In this document: in pieces, positions 10,001 through 22,000 of the stretch
Layout of the letters: every line of letters starts with the position of its first letter
Numbering within the stretch: position 1 is the first letter of the stretch
Assembly: GCA_949710005.1 (NCBI GenBank)
Contig: OX453281.1
Location: 17,016,379 to 17,080,378, forward strand
Direction: 5' to 3'
Length of the DNA: 64,000 bases
Origin: Ricordea florida
Lineage: Eukaryota; Cnidaria; Anthozoa; Corallimorpharia; Ricordeidae
Translations under genes and position numbers: made by a program
Notes under the pieces: generated by a model
Told to the model about the DNA's origin: nothing
Seen by the model: the letters and a program-made list of their open reading frames with translations, nothing else
Databases searched by the model: none

Positions 10001-13000
10001 TGCAATTAATGATAAATATTTCTATAAATGCTATACATCAACTGCCACTGCATTCATGAGCAAAACAGCCCCCATGACTAGTCTCAGGAACCAAATTCCA
10101 GTCCCAACAACTAGATTTTTCTACAAATGTGTTCTTTTTGTTTTTTGTCGGAATGCTAGCTAGTTTCCTGTCTTCAGAATGCACTTTCGAGGGGCCTTCC
10201 TGGATAAAATTCTCAGGGTACCCTCTGACAAGGAGGTGTGTTTTGAAGACAGATATCAGTGTTAATTCTTTCTTTAAATAATGTTCTGGAAGAGTTAAGT
10301 TCAGAGAAGTCTTAGGGCCTCTCCTTTGCTAAAGCCTTGTATTATTCCTGATGGGTGGCACATGGAAAAGATCTTGTACTGAAAAGCTTCACTTGGCTTG
10401 AAGTGAGTGTACACATCAAGCACATACTCAGTAAGAAATCTCTCGCCTTTGTAAACAGCAGTATTCAAGAAATTGGTCTCTGTTTCAGATATTTCAGATG
10501 CTAGGTGGACCCAGGGCACATGGTGACTAATGTCAACCTTTTTTGCCATGCATTCCTCTTTAAATAAAAGCAAAATCCCCCATGTTGACATTGTGAAACA
10601 TGTCAATCTACTGTTTTCAATCTTCTGTTTATAAGAAATTTAATATACTAGAAATTTTGGAGCAATTGCAGGCTATCCAGCCCACTTCTTTGGATGTGTT
10701 GGCTGAGGAATAACACTGTAGGAGCTATTATTTTCAGTGAAAACAAGTACATGTAAGTGGGCCAGGTATTCTGCAATTTAGCTGGAATTTCTTTTGAAAA
10801 TGTTTTGCTATAAAGAACAGCCTGTTAATAATATTCAAAAGTTACCACATTTGCATTTAAGAAATTTTATTAGAAAATTATATATTTCAAAATGTTTTTG
10901 TGAGAAATGTTATTCAAAAGTTAGCTTAATAATATTGAAAAGTGAGCACATTTGTATTTTAGGAATGTTATTGGAAAATATATTTGAAAATGTTTTGCTG
11001 GAAATTATATTCAAGAGTTAGCACATTTGTATTTTATGACGAACCATAATGTGCATGTTTGTAAAACTATTGCAATAAACGTTAAACCTGGTTTAAACTT
11101 ATGCATCGACTGTAGTCTGATTCCTGCCATCTTACAACAATAACAATGCCCAGGGTGGGGACTTTCATATAAAAGTGACAGGGGGTGCTTGACTTACATC
11201 TCAGAGGTCAAAAATGCGGTTTTGATACCTCTTAAGGTGTTCAGTTTCAAAAGGTCCCAAGTTGTGGCTTTCACGGTACGGGCGAGAGTAGACATGAAAA
11301 GTTTCACAACACTGTATTTTAACTTTCAAAAGTGTATCCATACACATTTGTAAACTTGTAGTAGCACTTCAGCAACACGTGCCCTTTCCTGAAGTAAGAC
11401 ACTAAACGGCTTTTGGGCAGTCACAATAACCCTTGCGTTTCCTTTCCTGGGGCCTTTGCTTTTCTTTGAAAAATACTCAAGAACTGATTCTCTGGGGATG
11501 TGGCAAAGTCGATACAAATCTCTCACGACTCGATTCTCCTGTGTGTAAACAATACAATCTACGGGTGGGCTTTCTGAATAGGTGACACCATACCGTGAGG
11601 TTGCCTTCTTAACACTCTCCAATATGAAACAAAAAACTTCCGCAGGCAAATCTCTTGTAACTTACTCAGTCCAAGGATCACGGGCTGTCATGCGAGGACT
11701 GAGTCGCCTATGCAACGTTTTAAGCCAGAGGTTGACTTTTCCTGCGATAATCGAGCCAACTTCAATTATCGAATGTCGAACTCTTTCAATCGGATTTTGA
11801 TCACTTCGATGCTTTTCGAATAACGTGGATAACACTTCCTCGACTTCTATTTCAAAAAGGACAAAATTTCTAACATGATCACGCAGAGGAATTAGAGCTC
11901 TCGTGGCTGCACGGATTTCTTCCTTGTCCGCCATTTTGAAAATCTATACTTTTGCAACTCATACCGCTGGCTAAATAGGAACTACATGCGGGCGCCAAAG
12001 TGCAGTTTGGAGGCGTGCGCTGGCCCAGCGTGAGTAGCTTTCCAAATAATGGTCACATTGCCTGGTTTGATCGACAGATGAAAAAGATAGAACCACACTG
12101 TATAATAAAACAAACAGTACCACAGTACAGTACTGTTCAGTAGCTTTCCAAAGAATGGTCACATTGCCTGGTTTGATCGACAGATGAAAAAGATAGAACC
12201 ACACTGTATAATAAAACAAACAGTACCACAGTACAGTACTGTTCAGTAGCTTTCCAAAGAATGGTCACACTGCATGGTTTGATCCTCAGATGAAAAAGTT
12301 AGAACCACACTGTATAGTAAAATAAACAGTACCACAGTACAGTACTGTTCAGTAGCTTTCCAAAGAAAGGTCACATTGCCTGGTTTGATGTAATAGATCA
12401 AAAACGAGTGCGAGTTTTTCATCAGGGGTTCCAAACACCGAGAAACAGATGAAAGCACGACGCCGAAGGCGGAGTGCTTTTATTGTTTCTCGGTGTTTGG
12501 AACCCCTGATGAAAAACGAAGCACGAGTTTTTGAGCTGGCTTCTCAAAGTAGCATGAGAATTTTTTTCGAAGAATAGGTAATTAGTAGGCGTGCTCAATA
12601 GGCTATTGTCTGTTTTTTATTCATATGGTAAATGAAATGAATCTTTTATATGCGGCCATGTGGGCAAGTTTTAAAGGTTGAATTTTTAATAAATTAACAT
12701 TATGCCGCGTTTTGGAGATCGAGTGCAGATCAGAACGTTTTCGAGTTCCAAAAACCTCTTCTCAAGAAAATGTTTTGGTGAATGATGCTGTTCCAGTTTC
12801 AACTAAGTATAAAAACAAGTGGGCTGTGAACATTTTTGCCGAATGGCAGAGGTTGAGAGAGGTTAAAGTTCCGGTATTAGATTGTGGCGGTCTCTTCAAG
12901 GACTACGATTTACACAATGTTACCGCTGTGAGTGTAGATATTGCTGGAATGGACGCTCTGTCGCTGAACTATTGGTTGTCAAAATTTGTGATGGAGGTAG

Positions 13001-16000
13001 CTAAAAAGTCCGGTGAAAGATACCCTCCGAAGTCTGTTTATGGTATCATTTGTGCCCTCAAGCGTTATTTGGAGGAGAAAAATGGATCAGAAGCTTTGAA
13101 TCCTCTGGACGCTAGTGACAAAAGGTACTTGACAACTTTTAGACCGAATTGGTTAGTAATTTAAAATGCACTGTTTCAGGACTTTAATTTTGTGTGTTAT
13201 TTTTTGAAGGTTTGTCCTTTTCCGACGTTGCTTAGATGCCGAGATGAAGAATGGCGTTCGAGAAGGGCTTCACATTAAGTGTAAGATAGAGGAAAAGGAG
13301 TTTGTGAGCTGAGCGAGCAAGAAGAAGCAGTATTCTGGCAAAAGAAATTGCTGGAAACTACATCAGCTAAGTCGTTATTGAACACGATCTATTTCTACAA
13401 CGGAAAAGTTTTTGGGTTGCGGGGGGGAGATCACAGAAATATTGTTGTAAACAACTTTGAAATTGGTCCAAATTTTATTAAGTTTGAAGAAAATGCCTCT
13501 AAAACTTATGATGGAGGTCTTTGTGATCTAAAGTATGTGCCGCGAGTGGTCAAGCACGTTTGTCATTCTATTGAGGAAAAGCACGAGCCGTGCCGCCTTG
13601 TTGAGATATTCAGATTGTATGTAGGGTTAGTTGAGACTCATGCAAAGGAAGTTACTGCATTTTACTTTAAGCCATCAAAAACTAGGTTCGCATTCGATAA
13701 AGCGCCCGTAGGCATCAACAGCTTGAACAAGATTTTGCCTGACATGTGCGACGCGGCAGGTTTTAAACGCAAAACCGCTCACAGTTTGCGCGTTACTTGT
13801 GTTTCCTCCCTGTTCAATTCTGGGGTTGAAGAAAAATTGATTCGCGAAAGGTCGGGACATCGTTCTAATGCATTGTTGCAGTACGAAAAGCCTACAGAAG
13901 AAAATGTGTCTTAAGTTTCAAAGATCCTAGGTCCAAGTGTTGTTAGTACAACTACATGTTTTACCACAGAGAAACAGGATCAATCTTAAACGGATGTTGT
14001 TTTCCAGAAAGGAAAATTCAAAAACTGTACAATTAATGTAACGATGTCTAAGAAGGAATAATATGTTGCTGTATTGTTGTTGTAAGCAATGACTTGAGCG
14101 GGAAAAATGCTGTATTTAGAATTATAATTAAGACTGATTAAAATTCAAGTTTCTTGACCAGTGTCTTGATCAGTTTTTGAACTAATCTACCGTGTGTTGA
14201 TCGGTATGTTCATTGGGTATCAACATACATGCACCTGACCCAATTGATGCGAGCTGATTGGGTCATCAGCTCATGAATAATTAATGAGTTTGAGAACGAC
14301 ATATGAAAAAGGTAGAACCACACTGTATAGTAAAACAAACAGTACCACAGTACAGTACTGTTCAGTAGCTTTCCAAAGAAAGGTCACATTGCATGGTTTG
14401 ATCGACAGATGAAAAAGGTAGAACCACACTGTATAGTAAAATAAACAGTACCAGTACAGTACTGTTCAGTACCTTTACAAAGAATGGTCACACTGCATGG
14501 TTTGATCCAAAGATGAAAACGTTTGAACCACACTGTATCGTAAAACAAACAGTACCACAGTACAGTACTGTTCAGTAGCTTTTCAAAGAATGGTCACACT
14601 GCATGGTTTGATCCACAGTTAAAAAGTTAGAACCACACTGTATAGTAAAACAAACAGTACCACAGTAGAGTACTGTTCAGTAGCTTTACAAAGAATGGTC
14701 ACACTGCATGGTTTGATCCACAGTTAAAAAGTTAGAACCACACTGTATAGTAAAACAAACAGTACCACAGTAGAGTACTGTTCAGTAGCCTTACAAAGAA
14801 TGGTCACACTGCATGGTTTGATCCACAGTTAAAAAGTTAGAACCACACTGTATAGTAAAACACACAGCACCACAGTACAGTATTTCTCAAAGAATGGTCA
14901 CACTGCTAAAACTGAAGATTGTAATCAGGTCAGTATGTCATACATTACATTTACACTGGATTCTTGCAAAATTAAGAAATGGAAATGGTGGCAATCCTAT
15001 GTTTTAAGGGGAAGCATGAGCGGATTGCACAGTATCTTACCAGCTTGCGGTGTTTCTCAAGAAACTCAACCAACGTTCTCCGTAGCTCGGAATGTGTCAA
15101 CATGATTCCTTTGACGAGCTTCAGCTGATCGGCCAGTGCGTAAAACATGCAGTCTCCATTCCTAGGGTTGTCACTAATTACAAAGCCTTTTTTTCTGGCG
15201 ATGTCTTCCAGATCACTTCTCAAATCAGTTTTCCGGCGAAGCTGATCAGTTTCAATCTGAAGCTCTTTCCGATCGCTGCACACTTTCCTAACTGGAGAGA
15301 AAAAACACAAAGGTGTTTTATGTTGTTGATGCATTTCTTTTTCATTTGATTTTTTTTTATTTTTGACGCCCTATCGAAAGCGTGGCGGATGTCGCGTCAA
15401 GATATAAGATGTTACCATGTTACGCTGGCCAACTCTTACCAAGATCCCTAAAATGGGATCAGGGTACAACTTAACTGAGATCACATAAAAATCCAAGAAA
15501 CATTCATAGAAAATTATTTCGAGGATCAACGAAAGTTAGACCAACGTGCAGCTGTGGACTTTGGGCAGTTTACACTTCATTCTCCCAGATGTGATCTTCA
15601 CCCAATTTCACTTTATATTATAGAGTCAAAACGTCAATACACTGTTAAACAAAGATAAGATTGTTAACCCTTTAAGTCCCAGTAGTGACCAGCATCCAAT
15701 TTCGCATTACAATACTCACTGTTCATCAACCATTCATGTTATGAGAATAACGAAAATGATCACCAAATAAGAGTTGTATTGATAGTTAAACAAATTCTCT
15801 TCACTAGTACTATAACAAATATATGAGAATGGTTTGGAGATTAAAGGCTCCTTCGAGCTACCTCATGGTCTGTGGTAATTATTCCAGGAAGTGCTGTCGT
15901 TTTGTGCACTCTTGCCACGACTGATCGATTACTCGTCGTCCAAATTGGAGACATCGTCTCTTTTAAAACCCATTTCTTTCCCCTCGAGCATTCTTGAACA

Positions 16001-19000
16001 CATTTCCTGTTCGTTCGCGAGTTCTTCAAAAGTGTATTTTGATCAAAGATGGAGCGAAAGGAACGAAAACCCGCCTTGACAATCTCTGCGTCGGGCTCGA
16101 CATAACAGACGCCATTTTAAAAACATGTGCTGCCGCTTTGTCTCACACCCTCCCCCGACATATGTGAACATAAAATAATTGCACGACTTTGTGAACAGAA
16201 CCAAACCTAATAGGGGAGACAGGGGAGAACCTGTTTAATTCACATTTTTAATTAAAATGCAGATTTAATGCATAAATTAATTGTTTAACGGGAATGGAGT
16301 GACCAATCCAACCATCACTGACGTACATACCATGAGGTAAAAATGAATAATGATATTGGGGCTTAAAGGTTTAAACAAGTTGATAAAGTATAGTTATGCC
16401 ACCGTACGGTAAAAAGAGGGTGCTCACGTTTCGAACGTCAGACTGTCGCTCTGTTCAAAACGCCCGATCAAGAGAATATAAAGAACAAGTGAGGGGTTCA
16501 TGGTCTCGGTCAATGAAAACGCGAAGGAAGAACTCGGTCAAAATGCAGCCATCCTCACCTCACGCTTGGACAATGACGCATATTTATTGATCACTTAATA
16601 CGGGGAATTGCTACTCCAAACTTGAAAGTAAAAGCTTGTTATCTTACTTGGAGTAGATACTGCTGTAGTTGGTAACTGCTGAAGTGCGGCGCCATGTTCG
16701 AAGCCAACACCCTCCTCAAAATCGTCTTCCAATTTAACTGCAAGGAAATAAATAAGAAAATCAAATAATTCCAGGTGCTATTTGCTACCTTATCAGTGTT
16801 GATACTTTCTCGGGTGTTCTCGAAAAATTCGGGTGTAATGCACTCCATACATCTTCTCTAACAAAAGCGAACTAACTTAATTAAACTTAATTAGCACGAT
16901 TTTTATACTCCATAAAAGTAGTACAGAAGAAAACCAGACGATGACAGCGGAAGTGAGATGTTTTATAACCTTTTAAATCCTCTATTTCGCCTCACCCCTC
17001 CCCCCTTCCCTGCACCACTCCCTGGTGGGATAAGGCAAAACGATACATTCACGGCCAAGCAGTTCAGTTTGTGACGTCATCGCACCATTGATTCCGGTAA
17101 GACAGTGGGTGGCCGCTGGTCGGCTCTCCTGTTGGTTCATTCGGTAATTTTGTATTTTCGGAGTTTCGTGATTTTTGTAGCATACACGAGAACGAAAAAA
17201 ATACTCGAATCTACGAAAACAATAACCTCCAAATACGGTAAACTTATGATGCTGCATTTAGCTAAACCAATCAAAAGGGACCTGAAGGGGTAAAATGACA
17301 ATCAGGATTGGCCGGATTTTGTCCTGGGAAAATGGGATTGAAGTCGTTGAGACTTGGATCAGTCACTGGGAAGATTTTTCCCGAACTCTGCCAGTGAGAA
17401 AGGAATTTGAGCACTGGGAAGTGGGATGTCGAAAACCGATGGGCCACCCCCAATGGTACCTTGAGTAAATACGCCAGCCGAGTGGCTTGTTAGAGGATTT
17501 ACTGTTTTTATACAGATCACAAGACAAGTTACAGGACGCATAGTGAAAATGTTTCACGCTATGGATGTTTCTAGGGATAGGCTATGGATAGGCTTTCTAT
17601 ATATATAGGATATATATATATATTCTATATAGGATAGGCTTTCTCTGGCTATGGATGTTTCTAGGGATTTATGGTTTGTTGGCTGTATCTTTCAAAGCTC
17701 ACTTCTTATGTCGCCCAGCTCTTTTCCAATTCTTATACTCTCTCTTAAGCCACCTCTCCCCCCTTACCCAACCCACCCCGCCCCCGACCCTCTAATTACC
17801 CACTCCTTTAAGTACTGTAAATAAATAAGCCACTCGCATGGCTTAATATAGGATTTACGGTATGTCGTTGGTGCAACTCCGCCATTGTGACCTCTCAGCG
17901 GCAATGTTCCACTTGTGGCGTGCCTCACCACGTGCTAACGTACTAACACACCCAAGCAAAATGCCTTTCATATTAGACCCGGATGGATTCAAGAGGCATT
18001 TTGAAATCAAAGCTTTATTTTCACTCAAGCCGAACCCCTCTCTTCTCTGGTAAACCGTAAAAAATAAGCAAAGAAGCCTTTTTATGATCATTATGATGAT
18101 TTTTATAATTAGCTTCAGATTCAGCATCGGGATCAGCATTAGTAATAGTAACGTTGTTTTTATTACTACTCTCTCAGGACATCTAGAAACAATCACACCT
18201 ACCTTTCTTCACTTCATCGGTTACCAGCTCCACCACATCAAGGCGCTCAATATCTTTCAGTTTGACCAACAATTCTTCCACAGTACAGAAAGGTTTATAG
18301 GTTGCCAGCCACTCAAACAAGAGCTTTGTTGGGCTTTTTGCTCCTCCTTTAGATGTATCAAACGTGTCGTACACTTCATGCGGAATCTTAAGTCTGAAGG
18401 CCAAATTGCGCCAGTTTTTTACAGCTCTCATCTCTTTATCGAGCCGGTTGCTGATCTCGTCCAGTAGTTCCGAGTCTGCCTTCAGCTTATGCCGTACAAA
18501 TGCGCTGTCTGTACAGCAAAAGAAAACAAACACACTTAACCCATTTAATAGTAGTTATGGCTCGGTGAGCCAAGCCAAATAAATCCGACTTTCCCGACGA
18601 TTGGCTACTCAACTGGCCAAGATAGAGCCATCTTGTCATGAATGGCTTCACAAGCGGCAAAGATGAAGCTATCTTGTCTTTGTTTGGCTACCCAAGTAGC
18701 CAGAATGGCGCTGTCAAGCCTGTGATTGGCCATTCAAGCGGCAAAGATAGAACTACAGTACTTTGCCTTTGACTGGCTACCCTAATGGCAAAGATGGACA
18801 CATGCTACCTGCGATTGGCCACCAAAGGACCCAAGATTGAGCTATTTTCACTGTGATTTGCTAACCAACTGACAAAGATGAAGCTACATTTGAACAACAA
18901 CTGCGAGTCCTAGGTTCAAACAACGTACAAACCATAAATAATCTCTACTCTCTATGCGTCGCTTTGGATCAATAAATCCCATCATTGTTTGACTGAAGGT

Positions 19001-22000
19001 GTGAAACTAATTCATTGTATAATTGCTTCAGAACATTGCTTTAAAACGTTTAATACTGGCGGGGTACGGAATCCACATATATAGATTTCAAGTTCGTGGA
19101 TCAGTAACATAAATCCTCTGAAAGGCAAACGTTCAGTTTACGAATAAGATATGTAGGAGTGAGTTTCTAAAGAAACTGGTTCTGCGTCTGAGAAAAACTG
19201 AAACACGCCCAGACAAAACAGTTGATAATGACAGTTTTACCAGCGTAAAATTGAAGGGGAGCTGACGTTTAGAAAGTTAACCCTTCGTCGGAGTGAAAGG
19301 TACGAATGTGGTATGTGTTTAGTTTGTATGTTTTTGTCTGATATGAATGTCTGAGCGGTTAGGAGTTACGTCCGAGGTTGCGCAGGCCACTAACTATAAA
19401 CTACCAACCCTCTCTTTGGATCTTAGCACTCGACCAATTTCCTTTTAAAACGTTTACCCGCTACCTACCATCCACGTTGTGCTTGTCCAAGATTCGAACC
19501 ACATCATTCCTTTCCATGGCCGTAAAGTGATCTCGCAACTGTCCAATGGTTAAGTTAGGAAAGCCATCGGCAGTTTCCAAGTAACGGAACAACATAGCAG
19601 TCGGTCCGTGGTGAGGAAGGCCAAACTGATCTAACTTAGTTTTGGGAATACGAAAGTATGCACCAAGTTTTCTCCAGTTACCAATTGAACGAGAATCCAT
19701 GTCGAGTTTCGATGAAAGTAGTGCAATGAATCTTGCATCGCTAAAAAACAGGTCGCTCGTTTTCATTGTGCCGTCATCAATTCCTAACACAAGAAAATGT
19801 CCGATGTTAGCAATACCTGGAAGCAACAATCAATGAACACAAACAAGAATTCTAGTCATCTATCAAACGCACAATACGGTGAAAGGTGGATTTTTCGGCA
19901 ATGTCACAGACCAATTAGGAAAAGGAAAATCCACGTTCTCCCAATAGAGGTCGAACCCACGGCATTCCGATCACTAGTTCAGGCACTCTACCACATAGTT
20001 ACAGGAGACTCGTGGGTGCAATGCCTTAAACTAGCTTCAAGGGGCAAACATCCTGCATACTGCTAGGATTTGAAAAGTGAGAGTGAAAGGGTTTTCGAGT
20101 TCGCCCGTGTCTATGCCGAAAAATTCATGTTTCACAAATTCCCCAGGCTCAAAATCTACCATCTTTGTTAGTTCTCGAAATACGGTGTTTCCTCAACAAA
20201 AAGAGAGCTGAAAAACAACATGCAATGGAGTATTGCTAACGAGATTCGAGGATTGATTTCATACACCTGAGTTGTAGATATCTTTCCAACACGGGCAGAC
20301 ATTATGCACCTGCTCCTAGCTAGCACAAACGGCTGTGTAGCCCGGCTTGTAGAACGAGGTCACGGGTTCAGGGTCCGAAATTAACGTTTTCATAAGGGCG
20401 CCAACTGGCGACTAACCTGAAAATGTTGGTCGCCAGATGGAAGGGTTTGGTCACCAATAACAAGTGTTGGTTTTTCGCCTGCGATATCCGTATTGGGAGA
20501 AGCCGCTGAAACAATATCCCGCCAGGTAAATATGGCGATCGTAAAATCAGTCGTCGCTTCGTTTTACTTCAATTGTCCATGGGAGCTTTATGTTTTCTTT
20601 TTTAAAAGCCCTTTTACCTTGGAATTTCAAATGCCGTGGGAACAAAAGGTTAGTCGCCTGCTGGCGACCAGGTTCTAAAATTCTGGTCGCCAACACCTGA
20701 TTTTTGGTTGCATTGGCGACCAGTCAGTCGCAATTTCGACCGTGCCGGGTTCGAAACCCGTTCGAAGCCGTTCTGTCTCGCTTTTTTTTTTTTGGGGGGG
20801 GGGGGGAGGGTAAAATGCAATTGCTATAATTTGCGAAAATAAGGGTCCAGTCTTACAGTGTCACAACTCCAACCATGGTCACCCAAACAAATTTTCACAC
20901 AAATTATCCAGTCCTGACACAGGCGGCCCAAGCTCATTTCATGAACGCGGACGTGACTCTTTCTTGCGAGCGGTGTTGTGTTACAAACGGTTATTTACAA
21001 AGGTTTGTAGGGTATGTAAACGGTTTTTCTTGAAAGAGGGAAAAATGTAATTTTTTAAAATAAAATCAACTTAAATTTTGGTGTTCCACTGCTAAAAGAA
21101 AGACTTCTTTTAGCAGTGGAACACCAAAATAGCGCTAACTCGCCGAAAACGCTTCAAGACGGCCTGAGACGCGAGAAAACAACAAAGAATACAACAAAGC
21201 AATAAGGTAAGTTGATTTTATTTTAAAAAATTACATTTTTCCCTCTTTCAAGAAAAACCGTTTACATACCCTACAAACCTTTGTAAATAACCGTTTGTAA
21301 CACAACACCGCTCGCAAGAAAGAGTCACGTCCGCGTTCATGAAATGAGCTTGGGCCGCCTGTGGTCCCGATCGAATATAGAAAACGAAATCTCTACAAAT
21401 GTTTTATAGTGTATTTCGCTTTAAATGTATATAATTTGTGCTACAACTGTACAAAACACATCAAGATTAAAAAAGAATCATCTTGGTAGGAAGAAACTCG
21501 CCACTTAATCTGCTGTTCAGCGTCAAAAACAGGCATTCAAAATTAATAACAATAATAATCTTTATTGAGATGACTTTTTCATAAAAAAGTATGGTTTTCA
21601 AAAAGGATCTCATTAAAAAAAATACAAAATACAAAATACACACAATACGCAAAAACATTAAAAAGCTAAGATATGTAAAAAACTATTAAAATATACAAGA
21701 TATTAAGTAAAATTCAATTTAGATTACAGATTTAAAAAGATTATGTTTAAAAATATTCAATTTGTATGGAAATGTATTTGCCTGGGAAGCCTTGGTTTGA
21801 GTAGTGACAACAACCTTAACACTAGTCGCCTTTATCTAACTCCCTTGTTTGGTACAAAGCAATCAGTCTGTTATATAACTACAGTATAACGAGGGTATCG
21901 TACCTTCTTCTAAACTATGGATCAAATCATTGCGGTGCAAGACTCTTAGAGCAGTCTTGAGTCCGTCAACTGTTAAATCAGGATTCCAGGCGACCAAGAA

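Larger units (their letters stand above)
9128..12030. mobile_element. 2.9-kb insertion splitting the satellite, with CAC-type ends
   Basis: The 106-bp array stops at CTGTTCAGT (9127) and resumes at about 12031 with AGTAGCTTTCC. The inserted block starts CACACCGGGCCCAC and its other end reads, reversed, CACGCTGGGCCAGC. AGT on both sides could be a 3-bp target duplication, as in CACTA/EnSpm-like elements. Inside are a reverse transcriptase fragment (10301-10606) and two ORFs in tandem (11934-11326). The class assignment is weak; the insertion itself is clear. Confidence 0.5.
12390..14296 (+). mobile_element. Crypton-type tyrosine-recombinase element inserted in the satellite
   Basis: The satellite unit breaks off at GGTTTGAT (12389) and resumes with CGACATATGAAAAAGG (14297), so about 1.9 kb was inserted within one unit. 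The only gene inside is a DUF3504/KIAA1958-like tyrosine recombinase. There are no terminal inverted repeats, as expected for Cryptons, apart from a hairpin near the left end. The element is disabled by a frameshift. Confidence 0.75.

Noticed and set aside
8258-14907. Regular repeats resembling a CRISPR array
   Set aside because: There are no unique spacers; the whole 106-bp unit repeats, and the context is eukaryotic.
15933-16023. Possible exon between exons 5 and 6 (reads NEQEMCSRMLEGKEMGF)
   Set aside because: It has an acceptor and a donor, but its 91-bp length breaks the phase with exon 6, while exon 5 joins exon 6 directly in phase.
16026-16115. Minus-strand ORF MASVMSSPTQRLSRR as an alternative first exon
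   Set aside because: No convincing donor in phase with exon 6 before its stop.
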